From Acidobacteriota bacterium (GTDB lineage Bacteria > Acidobacteriota > Blastocatellia > Pyrinomonadales > Pyrinomonadaceae), in contig JADKEF010000004.1 in NCBI GenBank assembly GCA_016718135.1, forward strand, positions 350,012 through 414,011: 64,000 bases of DNA, in the 5' to 3' direction. Shown here in pieces: positions 27,806 through 35,973 of this stretch (positions within the stretch are counted from its first letter, which is position 1; each line of letters begins with the position of its first letter). The notes under the pieces were generated by a model. It was not told where the DNA came from, searched no databases, and saw only the letters and a list, made by a program, of their open reading frames with translations. Position numbers and translations under genes: made by a program.

Positions 27806-29020
27806 TCATATCCTCAACGGCATGACGATGTATTTGTAGTCGTAGGTGGTTTCACCGGCGATGGACATTTGGGTTTGGGCGTTGGGGTCTTTGAATTCGA
27901 AGGCGATCTTGACCGGGGTTCTTCCCTCGCGGGCAGGAGCAGTGGCAGCGGCAGTCGGAGAAGATGAATCCTCACTTGCTGCTACTTCTGCCGGTGCCGA
28001 CTGAGCCTCGGCAGCGATCATTTCCGCCGAGCCTACGTTTTGGAGGAACTCTAGGAGGTACTGGTGGTTAAAGCCGAGCTGCATTTCTTCGCCTTTGTAA
28101 TCGGCCTGGACGACCTCGCTGCCTTCGCCTTGTTCGGATGATTGGGCGGTGACCTCGATCTCGCCTTCGCGGACGGTGAGGCGGATAGAGCGGTTGCGTT
28201 CGTCGGCGATGAGGGCCATGCGGCGAACGGCACGGTTCATCTCGTCTAGGTCGAAGATGGCCGTTTTGTCGTTGTCCTTGGGCATGACCATCTCGTAATT
28301 GGGGAATTGGCCGGTCAGCTTACGAGTGATCAAAAGGCGTCCCTCGGTCTCGAAATAGATGTGATTGGTATCCTCGCCAAAGGCGACGTCGCCCGCTCCG
28401 CGAGAGAGCTTGACCAGCTCGGTTAGTGCCTTTTTCGGGATCAGCGTATCCATCACACCATCTTTGTCGTCAATCGCACGCTCGACATAGGCGAGGCGAT
28501 GGCCGTCGGTCGTGACCATGCGAGCGACGCCGTCGCCGATGATGAATTTGGCACCCGAGAGGGTAAATCGCGATTGCTCGTTGGTAATTGCAAATGCCGT
28601 GTTGCGTACGAAAAATCCAAAGACCTCTGCCGGCAGACGCATCGGTGTTGATTTGAAATTCGGTATCTCGGGGAACTGATCTTTGCTCACGCCGGCGAGG
28701 CGGTAATTGGCACGGCCGGCCTTGAGCGTGACCCACTCGTTGTCCTCTTTTTTGAAATGAACGTCGCCGCTATCGAGAGCACGGACGATGTCAAACAGCT
28801 TGCGTGCCTGCACACAGATCGATCCCGGTTGGATGATGTCCGCCTCAGCATCGCAACGGATTGTGCAGTCGAGATCGGTCCCGACGATGCGGATCTCCTT
28901 TTCGCCGATCGACTCGATCAGTATGTTCGACAAAACGGGAATGGTCGTCTTACGCTCGACCACGCCCTGTATAAATCCCAATTCTTCCTTGAGAACGCTC
29001 TGTTTGATCTTGAATTCCAT
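27806..29020 (-). CDS. dnaN: DNA polymerase III sliding clamp (beta subunit)
   Basis: 404 residues; AGGAG precedes ATG 29020. Three clamp domains follow in order: MEFKIKQSVLKEEL...LSNILIES, the middle TLIPKKALTELVKL, and the C-terminal YIVMPLRI end that forms part of the partner-binding pocket. It encircles DNA and holds the replicase. Oddly, domain III carries an insert of about 35 residues rich in Ala, Pro and Ser (about residues 334-370, EAQSAPAEVAASEDSSSP), making the protein longer than the usual ~370. It lies downstream of dnaA in the same direction with a 367-base gap. Confidence 0.95.
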   Translation of the reverse strand: MEFKIKQSVLKEELGFIQGVVERKTTIPVLSNILIESIGEKEIRIVGTDLDCTIRCDAEADIIQPGSICVQARKLFDIVRALDSGDVHFKKEDNEWVTLKAGRANYRLAGVSKDQFPEIPNFKSTPMRLPAEVFGFFVRNTAFAITNEQSRFTLSGAKFIIGDGVARMVTTDGHRLAYVERAIDDKDGVMDTLIPKKALTELVKLSRGAGDVAFGEDTNHIYFETEGRLLITRKLTGQFPNYEMVMPKDNDKTAIFDLDEMNRAVRRMALIADERNRSIRLTVREGEIEVTAQSSEQGEGSEVVQADYKGEEMQLGFNHQYLLEFLQNVGSAEMIAAEAQSAPAEVAASEDSSSPTAAATAPAREGRTPVKIAFEFKDPNAQTQMSIAGETTYDYKYIVMPLRI

Positions 29021-29387
29021 GTTGTTACTCCTGTGCCTTCGATTATACGACGCCTTTTCTAAACCTAATAAACTATAAAACCTGTATTAGAACTAGTACT
29101 AGTAATAGGCCCTGTGAATATGTGCAAAAGCGGCCTAAACCGTTATTTCTATTGCCTTTTTCCTTCCACAATGGGCTGTGGAAAACTTGTGGAAAAACTA
29201 TCCAACCTGCGGATATCTTTCCCAGGCCTTTCTTTTCCACCGCTATCCACAACCAGCGCCAGTGGCTAGCTGCGGAAAAGTGGAAAACTATAGTTCAAAT
29301 ATCTAAAAACAAACGACTTACAGCGTCGATAACTTGTCGTTATTTGTGGAAAAGAAATCGTTTCATTCCCGCCACAAAATCGGCTAA
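29021..29387. other. oriC: Probable replication origin segment (dnaA-dnaN gap) with DnaA-box-like sites
   Basis: This gene-free gap holds several near-matches to the DnaA box TTATCCACA. CTATCCACA is at 29243-29251. TGTGGAAAA (the reverse form with one mismatch) is at 29177-29185, 29188-29196 and 29345-29353. The dnaN-proximal end is AT-rich (29040-29110, with the repeat ACTAGTACTAGTA). A dnaA-dnaN gap with boxes and an AT-rich stretch is the standard bacterial origin design. Which gap (this one or the one upstream of dnaA) contains the unwinding site is not decided. Confidence 0.65.
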
Positions 29388-30794
29388 CTAGCTGCAAAGA
29401 TTATCAATTAGCTCATTTATTTCCTTGTGGAAATTTCGGTCCGTCTTTGTGAGCGTATCTATCTTGTCAACCGAGTGCATCACGGTCGTGTGATGCTTGC
29501 CGCCGAATTCTCTTCCGATCTCAGGGAAGCTGTGCCGGGTCAATCTTTTACAGAGATACATCGCCACCTGCCGCGGCACGGCGATGGCCCGCGAGTTGTT
29601 CTTCGACTTCAGTTCCTCGATCGACATACGGTAATGCGATGCGACAGTGCGAGCGATATGATCTAGGGTCAAACCAGCCGGCCGCTCGCTGTCGAGGATG
29701 TTCTTCATCGATTCCTGAGCCAGCAGCTTAGACAGAGGCACGCCGCGCATCGACGAGATTGCCACCAGACGCACGAGCGAACCCTCAAGCTCACGTACGT
29801 TGGTCTTGACACGCCCGGCCATGTACATCGCGATGTCGTCGGCGAGATCGATGCCGTCCATGTCTGCCTTGCGTTTGAGAATGGCGACCTTTGTTTCGAG
29901 ATCTGGCGGTTCAAGATCGGCGATCAATCCCCATTCGAACCGCGAATGCAGCCTTTCTTCCAGCGTCGGTATCTCCCGCGGCGGGCAATCGCTTGTTACG
30001 ACGATCTGCTTTTGGCCGTTATAGAGCGTGTTAAATGTATGAAAAAACTCTTCCTGCGTACGCTCTTTGCCGGCCATGAACTGCACATCGTCGAGCAGCA
30101 GCACATCGATCGAACGGTATTTATCGCGAAACCCCGGCGTCTTATTAAAGCGGATCGCATTGATCAGCTCGTTCATAAAACGCTCGGAAGTAATATATGC
30201 GACCTTGAGATGCGGGCTCTGCGATTTGATGTGGTGGCCGATGGCATGCATCAGATGCGTCTTGCCCAGGCCTACGCCGCCGTACATAAAGAGCGGATTG
30301 TACGTCGTGCCGGGAGCCTCAGCTGTCGCCTTGGCAGCGGCGTGTGCGAACTGATTGCACGAGCCAACGACAAATTTCTCGAACGTGTATTTCGGATTAA
30401 GATTTTCCTCGACCGGTTCGATGTCGATAAAGTTGGCCGCATTCGCCGGGCGTACCGACGCGGGGCCATTCTTGGGCGAGAAAAAGAGATCTGCTGTATC
30501 GGCTTCTTCCTCAAACTGCGAAGGCACGACCTCATCCGGGTCGATCTCCCATTTTATCGAGTAGCCGGCAAATCCAGCGCCGGCGAAGGCCTTATCCATC
30601 AGATCTTGATAGTAGAGGCAGACCCAGTCTTTGGTGACGGTTCCCGTTTTAAGATGAAAGAAACCGGTTTCGTCGTCGATGCCCTGAAAAGCGAGCGAGC
30701 GGAACCATGTGTTGTAGATGTCCTCGTCAACGCGCGACCTGACGATATCGAGTACGTTGTTCCAGACGGAGGTTTTTTGTGTAATTTCGTTCAA
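29388..30794 (-). CDS. dnaA: Chromosomal replication initiator DnaA
   Basis: 468 residues, with TTG as start codon (AAGGG ribosome site five bases before). Domain I begins NEITQKTSVWNNVLDIVRSR. Domain III has Walker A GGVGLGKTHLMHAIG and Walker B VLLLDDVQFMAGK, then sensor II GRVKTNVRELEGSL. Domain IV, the DNA-binding part, includes FPEIGREFGGKHHTTVMHSVDKI. It binds DnaA boxes, oligomerises with ATP and opens oriC. Boxes on both sides of the gene suggest autoregulation. Confidence 0.97.
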   Translation of the reverse strand: MNEITQKTSVWNNVLDIVRSRVDEDIYNTWFRSLAFQGIDDETGFFHLKTGTVTKDWVCLYYQDLMDKAFAGAGFAGYSIKWEIDPDEVVPSQFEEEADTADLFFSPKNGPASVRPANAANFIDIEPVEENLNPKYTFEKFVVGSCNQFAHAAAKATAEAPGTTYNPLFMYGGVGLGKTHLMHAIGHHIKSQSPHLKVAYITSERFMNELINAIRFNKTPGFRDKYRSIDVLLLDDVQFMAGKERTQEEFFHTFNTLYNGQKQIVVTSDCPPREIPTLEERLHSRFEWGLIADLEPPDLETKVAILKRKADMDGIDLADDIAMYMAGRVKTNVRELEGSLVRLVAISSMRGVPLSKLLAQESMKNILDSERPAGLTLDHIARTVASHYRMSIEELKSKNNSRAIAVPRQVAMYLCKRLTRHSFPEIGREFGGKHHTTVMHSVDKIDTLTKTDRNFHKEINELIDNLCS

Positions 30795-31229
30795 GTTTGC
30801 CCTTCAATGGCCAAGGCGCTTAAGGCTCTGGCCGCAATCAGAATTTCTGTATTTTGCCGTCACTTTCGGCAGGGCGGTTTTCCACCGCCCTTATTTCATC
30901 GGAAGTCGTTTCTTTTAGGTAATTTCCGGCTATGTGAGAGAAAGCGGAATTGCCAATTTTTCACAGGTTATCCACAAACGTGGAAAAGAAGTGCTTAAAC
31001 CTTAAAGTGTTGAATTAAGCCTTTTAATTTCAACGAGTTACGGATATTCAACTCTTGGAAACGGGATACAGACTAACACGAAAAATTGGCGCACGCAAAC
31101 GAATATCCACAGCTTCTTGGCGCGCGGTTTAACATGAATTTAACTCCTTTTTTTGTCAACAATTCGCCTCGATTTTCGAATGTGTTAGAGTAAGAAAAAC
31201 ATCAGATCTGAGCTTCAAAAACGACGAAA
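30795..31229. promoter_or_regulatory. dnaA upstream region with DnaA boxes
   Basis: Gene-free. It contains a perfect DnaA box TTATCCACA at 30968-30976, and ATATCCACA (one mismatch) at 31103-31111, followed by an AT-rich stretch (31130-31230). It should hold the dnaA promoter and may be part of the origin. Confidence 0.6.
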
Positions 31230-31666
31230 ATGGATAAAAAAAATGACATTTTTTTCGCGCAGAAAAAAAAAAAGAGGGCGATGTATTAGCCCTGATATCG
31301 CGCGCCTGCGAAGGGCTGGTTTACATCAGCGAAACGGACGCTCCGGTCAAACCGGTCAACCTTGGTACAGCAGATTCAATTAACGGTGAGATCATTCTAA
31401 AACGCGCTGGGTTGAAAGCGGGAACTGAGATCAACGAGGTGGAATTTGATCGATTCTTTGCGAAGCTGACGGCTATCAAGGAAGACCAGAGTGACTCGCA
31501 AAAGGCGAGAGCGAAGAAGTTTCTCGCCTTGGGAAAGGTACTGGAGAAAGATCTTCGCTCTCTGAAAGTCTATCGATTTGGAACGGTCAGGATCGATATT
31601 CTAATTGTCGGCCTCGATGATGCGGGCCAGATCCTCGGCGTTCGAACCAACGCGGTCGAGACTTAA
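31230..31666 (+). pseudogene. NuiA-like nuclease inhibitor, frame broken at an A11 run
   Basis: The product resembles the nuclease A inhibitor (NuiA) family: ISRACEGLVYISETDAPVKP near the start, then KAGTEINEVEFDRFF and a C-terminal KVYRFGTVRIDILIVG. ATG 31230 begins MDKKNDIFFAQKKK, but in this frame a stop follows soon after the run of 11 A (31263-31273). With one more A the frame continues KEGDVLALISRAC... to the stop at 31666, about 145 residues. NuiA proteins block NucA-type nucleases by binding their active site. The break may be a homopolymer error, a true mutation, or a slippage site (see findings). It converges on the DUF2807 gene with 4 bases between. Confidence 0.65.
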
Positions 31667-31670
31667 GAAA

Positions 31671-32372
31671 CTATTTTGGAGCAACTGTGCTGGCTCCCGA
31701 CGCCTTCTTAACAACATCGGTGGGCGAACCGGAGTAGCGGATCGTGCTCGCACCGGAAGCGTTGGTTCTAAGATTTCCATTCACAAGTAATTCAACTGTG
31801 CTGGCACCGCTCGCCTCGATATTCGCATTCTCGGCGGAAAGGCCTTCCGCATCCACCCGGGTTGCTCCGCTGACATCGACAATCAATTTAGCGGTCTCGC
31901 CGGCAACCTTGATCTTTGACGCACCTGACGATTCTATTTCCAGTCCGGCGTTGTTTAATCCAGTGACAACTATGTTGGCAGCTCCCGAGGACTCGATCGC
32001 CTCGATATCGGGTGCGGAGATGCGTACGCGGATCGGGTTGCTGGTCGAGAGCTTGCGAGTGGTCTCAAGATGAAGAGCTCCGTGGCGAACTTCGGTCTTG
32101 ATGAACTCGAGCAGATTGTCGTCCGCCTCGACCTCGACCGAAAAATCCTTCTGAGCGACTATCTCTACCTGAAATACACCGCTCGCGTCGATCTTGCTAA
32201 AACCGTTGAGTTCGCGAACCTCTGTTCCCGTCTGGCCCGAACCTTTTACCGAGCCGACCTTGAGCGAAAAGTTGGTGAACTTACCGCCGAGGCGGCCGAA
32301 CGAAAAAAGGCTCGAGACGACGACGCCAAGTATCAGTGCCGTTGCAAATATCAGAAAACCCCATTTTTTCAT
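31671..32372 (-). CDS. DUF2807 (GIN-domain) exported protein
   Basis: 233 residues from ATG 32372, which has GGAGGG upstream; the in-frame extension to 32456 is not needed. An N-terminal hydrophobic anchor (KWGFLIFATALILGVVVSSLF) is followed by a right-handed beta-helix-like GIN domain. The domain shows repeated SGAS/SGAA turns (IESSGAANIVV, IESSGASKIKV, VDVSGATRVDA, IEASGASTVEL). This family is called 'putative auto-transporter adhesin, head GIN domain'; its role is not known. It is probably surface or periplasmic. The start of a divergent promoter is not evident. Confidence 0.85.
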   Translation of the reverse strand: MKKWGFLIFATALILGVVVSSLFSFGRLGGKFTNFSLKVGSVKGSGQTGTEVRELNGFSKIDASGVFQVEIVAQKDFSVEVEADDNLLEFIKTEVRHGALHLETTRKLSTSNPIRVRISAPDIEAIESSGAANIVVTGLNNAGLEIESSGASKIKVAGETAKLIVDVSGATRVDAEGLSAENANIEASGASTVELLVNGNLRTNASGASTIRYSGSPTDVVKKASGASTVAPK

Positions 32373-32456
32373 AAATCCCTCCGATGGTGTCGATGTTGAC
32401 ATATTGCAAACGAGCGCCCCCGCGAGAAAGTTCGCACGTTTTTCGCATTTGTGCAA

Positions 32457-32490
32457 ATAAAACGGCGAGCCACATCACGACTCGCCGTTC
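32457..32490 (-). terminator. Rho-independent terminator of the lipoprotein gene
   Basis: A 9-bp stem (AACGGCGAG / CTCGCCGTT, 32461-32489) is followed on the minus strand by TTTATTTG, about 25 bases after the lipoprotein stop. Confidence 0.75.
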
Positions 32491-32512
32491 ATTTATTAGC
32501 TACCGCTGAGGG

Positions 32513-32770
32513 CTAGCTTGTTTTAGGTGTTGAGGTCGCCGCCGGTTTGACCTCTTTGTTCACGTTCTTGTCGTCGGTCTTTTTGACCTCAGGCGTTGTG
32601 CCGGGTTTGACGGTACTTAGGGGCGAACCGGTCGGAGCCGGTGTTGCCGGTGCCGCAGTGGCTGTTGGTGTCGGTGTAGCTGGCTTGACTTCGGGTTTCG
32701 GCGTTTCGCAGGCACCCAACACAGCGGCCGAGACCGCCAAAACTGTCGTTAAAATAATAGATCTTCTCAT
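32513..32770 (-). CDS. Small Thr/Pro/Ala-rich lipoprotein
   Basis: 85 residues. The signal peptide ends in a lipobox (AAVLGAC) with the lipidated Cys at about residue 20. The mature part is low-complexity and likely unfolded (KPATPTPTATAAPATPAP, then a Lys/Asp-rich tail). AGGAG lies before ATG 32770. No enzymatic domain is seen. It is likely a periplasmic linker-type or cell-envelope lipoprotein of unknown function. Confidence 0.7.
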   Translation of the reverse strand: MRRSIILTTVLAVSAAVLGACETPKPEVKPATPTPTATAAPATPAPTGSPLSTVKPGTTPEVKKTDDKNVNKEVKPAATSTPKTS

Positions 32771-32959
32771 TTTTACTCCTAGATGTAGCCGGAATACGGC
32801 TACTAAAAACTCACGGACACGTGGCCTTCCGCTTGCCCTAACCTATGCAGCCGGACTGAAGTCGAACGTCTTTCCGCAAACATCGGTGAATCACCCATTT
32901 TGCCGCCCAACATCAACACTGCGCTCGATAGAACGGGCGAGGAGGAGAAACTTGCAAAA

Positions 32960-33151
32960 AAAATTCCCTGAAAGGGAAATATGTAATAGCGTCGGGTAAA
33001 ACCCGACGGAAATTGTCGCGGAAAGGTCTGTCCCTGAAAAAGACGAATTGTTGTCGGAAAGCCTATTGGTCCCTTTCAGGGACGAGATAATGAGCGCATG
33101 CTTTATCGTCGGGATTCTCGCGACGCTATTTCATTAGTCCCCTTCGGGGAC
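32960..33151. repeat. Multi-hairpin intergenic repeat
   Basis: The stretch is a chain of short perfect hairpins: TTCCCTGAAAGGGAA, GCGTCGGGTAAAACCCGACG (32989-33008), GTCCCTTTCAGGGAC (33069-33083) and GTCCCCTTCGGGGAC (33137-33151). It looks like the REP-type elements with GTCCC...GGGAC words found in many environmental bacteria. No transposase is near. The rest of the 32771-33152 gap has no gene. Confidence 0.65.
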
Positions 33152-33152
33152 C

Positions 33153-33789
33153 CTAGCTACAGAATTTATGATCGACATAAACCTTCGAGCCGCTTGAATT
33201 CAAATAATAACATCCGCCTCGAGGGCCCTTTCTGATAGTTGCGGCCGCTTGTCGATGTGGTCGGTTTTGGGGAAATAAGCGTAGCAGCGGTCGATGTTGC
33301 CGCCTTTGGATCGGTAGAAGATGTTGGATCGGCCTTGGGAACGATCGTTGACTGCCACGCCACGACCTGCCATTTGCCGTTGCGTTTGATGAAGGTGCCG
33401 GTGTTGAGATTGTTACCCGTCGTCTTGGTGCCGTCAGCCTTGGTCGTCGTGCTGACCAGACGAAATGCGACTACTGCCGCATTGCCGTACTGCTGTATCT
33501 TAATGTCCTCAGCCGTGTAAACCGTCACCGGATCGCCGGGCTTTGGAGCCGGAGCAGGGACCTTCAGCCCCTTCATGATCTCTTCCTTGGTGGTTCGAAC
33601 GCCTGCCGAACGCGTATAGATAAGATCATCCGCCCAGAACCGGTCATGCACCGCCGCATCATTACGCCCGGCACCGGCGAGAAACTCATTGAGCATACGC
33701 GTCAGCTCAGCTGCGTCGGGTGCAGCCTGAGCGTGAATCGAAAAAGCAGCAGCCAAAACCAGCGCGAAAGTCGAAAGGTAAAGTTTCAT
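33153..33789 (-). CDS. Exported DUF4440/NTF2-like protein (C-terminus frameshifted)
   Basis: ATG 33789 (MKLYLSTFALVLAAAFSIHAQA) encodes a signal peptide. The central part is a SnoaL/DUF4440-type NTF2 fold (ELTRMLNEFLAGAGRNDAAVHDRFWADDLIYTRSAG...GKWQVVAWQSTIVP). After a Thr/Pro/Ser linker the annotated frame ends at 33166 with a nonsense-like tail. In the next frame the same DNA encodes GPRGGCYYLNSSGSKVYVD followed by HKFCS and a stop at 33153, a C-terminal motif known from other acidobacterial and Bacteroidetes proteins. A +1 shift near 33235-33250 is therefore likely. Function unknown. Confidence 0.7.
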
Positions 33790-33919
33790 ATTAATTGCCT
33801 CGTGTTTAGCCATACCTTAACGCAGAACGGCCGCCGGATTCAATTGAAATTGGGGGTAAATGTAACAAGCAGCTACCCGTAAACCCGTGCTATACTTTCG
33901 CCAATCCCATCAACTATTT

Positions 33920-35905
33920 ATGAAACGATGCCCAGAATGCAGGCGAGATTACTATGACGACACGCTGCTGTATTGTCTGGAGGATGGAAACGCGCTTGTG
34001 CAAGGCTCGGTGCCGTCGCCCGATGAGCCCGCGACGGCGATCTTGTCGGTACCACCTGAGGTAGCGGGTAGTTTAACGCGGCCTACCGATGAGACGGACA
34101 TGAAGACCGCTATTCTTCAACCGCCCGCTACGACGGGTGGTTCAGACTCGCGTCGAATTGCAAAGCCGCTGTTGGCTGTGCTTGCTGTTCTGGTCGTCGC
34201 CGGGATCGGTTTTGGCATTTATAAATTCGCAACCGGTAAACAAACCGGTTCGGCGCCGTCGTTCGAGTCGATGAAGATCACAAAGCTCACCGACACGGGC
34301 AAGGCCGGGAGTGCGGCGATCTCGCCGGACGGCAAGTACGTCGTGCATGTAAAGGAAGACGGCCAGCAGAGCCTCTGGGTTAGGCACATCGCAACCGGCA
34401 GCAATGTACAGATCATCCCGCCCGCCGAGCTGGTTTATGGACGGACGACCTTCTCGCCTGACGGCAGCTACATCTATTTCATCAGAAGAGGGATCGGCGA
34501 ACGGAACTACGTTCTTTATCAGGTGCCCGTTCTAGGCGGTGATTTAAAAAAACTGAACCCGCATGTCAACAGTCCCGTCACGTTCTCGCCTGACGGCCAG
34601 CGGATCGCGTTTGTTCGCACTCAGGAAGGCGAACGCACAATGATCATCGCCAACGCTGACGGCACGGGAGAACGGACGCTTGCGACCACTAAGGGTCCTA
34701 ACGGCTTTAGGGACACCGGGCCGGCATGGTCGCCGGACGGAAAGGTCATTGCTACTGGACTTGCGAATAATGACGGGAGCGGGAGCTACCACAATATAGT
34801 TGAGATAAACGTCGAAGATGGCTCGATCAAGCCAATTGGTTCCCAGAAGTGGTCAAATGTCAGCCGGGTCGCGTGGCTTGCCGATGGGAGCGGGCTGATC
34901 ACCGCCTGCTCCGAGCTTGGCACACTCACAAACCAAGTTTATCAATTCTCCTACCCGGACGGCGAAGGTCGGAAGATCACTAACGACTTTAATGTCTATT
35001 TCGATCTGAGCGTTACGGCCGACTCTGCTTCAATGGTGACAGTGCAGGAGGAGCGGGTCGTAAACATTTGGATCGCACCGGACGGTACCCCAGGAAGCCT
35101 AAAGCAGGTGACGAGGGGCCCGAATAAATATGAAGGCCAATCCGGGCTTCGTTGGACGCCGGACGGGAAGATCGTATACAACCTTTTGAGCGGTATTAGC
35201 CCAGACGTTTGGATCATGAACGGAGACGGTAGCAATCCACGGCAATTGACGCAAACCCGTGGTGCGAATCCGGTGGTCTCGCCTGATGGCCGCTACATCG
35301 TTTTTGTTAGGAACCAAAGCATTTGGCGGATGGATATCGATGGCGGCAACCCAAAACAGCTAACAGAAAAGGGAAACTTTCCCGATATCTCACCTGATGG
35401 GCGTTGGGTTGTCTATGAGATCTGGAATCCGGGAGAAAACGGGTTGTGGAAGGTCTCGATCGACGGTGGTGAACCGGTGCGGCTCACTGACTACAGTTCG
35501 GGACGCGCGGCCGTCTCGCCCGACGGAAAGTCGATCGCGTTCTCATACCGTGAGCAGGAGAACTCGCCGTTTAAGATAGCCATCATTCCGTTTGAAGGCG
35601 GACAGCCGACCAAGTCCCTTGAGGCTCCCGCCGGTTACAACGCTGTCCGACTAATAACGAGTACGGCAGAAGGTAGGGTTCTTCGTTGGCTGCCCGATGG
35701 CCGATCGCTCGCGTACATCGTCACCCGCGACGGCGTCTCGAATATCTGGAGTATGCCGATCGACGGCGGAGCACCAAAACAATTGACCAATTTCACGACC
35801 GATCAGATCGCGTGGTTCGACCTCTCCCGCGACGGCAAGCCAACCCTCTTCTCACGCGGATACACGACCAGAGACGTCGTCCTGATCAGCGGGTTCAGAA
35901 AATGA
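33920..35905 (+). CDS. Zinc-ribbon membrane protein with TolB-like beta-propeller
   Basis: 661 residues from ATG 33920. The N-terminus MKRCPECRRDYYDDTLLYCL is a zinc-ribbon-like module. A membrane helix follows at about residues 82-103 (LLAVLAVLVVAGIGFGIYKF). The rest is a TolB/WD40-like propeller with many SPDG blades (AISPDGKYVVHVKEDGQ, TFSPDGSYIYFIRRG, AWSPDGKVIATG, RWTPDGKIVYN, DISPDGRWVVYE). The ribbon is predicted in the cytoplasm and the propeller outside. It probably acts in protein-protein contact or signal sensing; the ligand is unknown. It starts a cluster of related genes with the kinase at 35.97 kb. Confidence 0.82.
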   Translation: MKRCPECRRDYYDDTLLYCLEDGNALVQGSVPSPDEPATAILSVPPEVAGSLTRPTDETDMKTAILQPPATTGGSDSRRIAKPLLAVLAVLVVAGIGFGIYKFATGKQTGSAPSFESMKITKLTDTGKAGSAAISPDGKYVVHVKEDGQQSLWVRHIATGSNVQIIPPAELVYGRTTFSPDGSYIYFIRRGIGERNYVLYQVPVLGGDLKKLNPHVNSPVTFSPDGQRIAFVRTQEGERTMIIANADGTGERTLATTKGPNGFRDTGPAWSPDGKVIATGLANNDGSGSYHNIVEINVEDGSIKPIGSQKWSNVSRVAWLADGSGLITACSELGTLTNQVYQFSYPDGEGRKITNDFNVYFDLSVTADSASMVTVQEERVVNIWIAPDGTPGSLKQVTRGPNKYEGQSGLRWTPDGKIVYNLLSGISPDVWIMNGDGSNPRQLTQTRGANPVVSPDGRYIVFVRNQSIWRMDIDGGNPKQLTEKGNFPDISPDGRWVVYEIWNPGENGLWKVSIDGGEPVRLTDYSSGRAAVSPDGKSIAFSYREQENSPFKIAIIPFEGGQPTKSLEAPAGYNAVRLITSTAEGRVLRWLPDGRSLAYIVTRDGVSNIWSMPIDGGAPKQLTNFTTDQIAWFDLSRDGKPTLFSRGYTTRDVVLISGFRK

Positions 35906-35973
35906 GGTGCTAGTGGCCTATTATGTGTTGCTCGTATTTGATCACGACCCTTGAGGATGACTAGATAAGACCC

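Noticed and set aside
29946..30998. A 350-codon open frame antisense to dnaA
   Set aside because: It lies over conserved dnaA coding sequence and has no domain, signal or ribosome-site support. Long antisense frames are common opposite genes of this codon use.
22882..31666. S1/P1 nuclease and NuiA-like inhibitor as a nuclease-inhibitor pair
   Set aside because: NuiA binds NucA-type (beta-beta-alpha metal) nucleases, not P1-type, and the two genes lie about 8 kb apart in different units.
32960..33151. Chain of hairpins as a CRISPR array
   Set aside because: The hairpin words differ and spacing is irregular; no direct repeat of CRISPR length exists.
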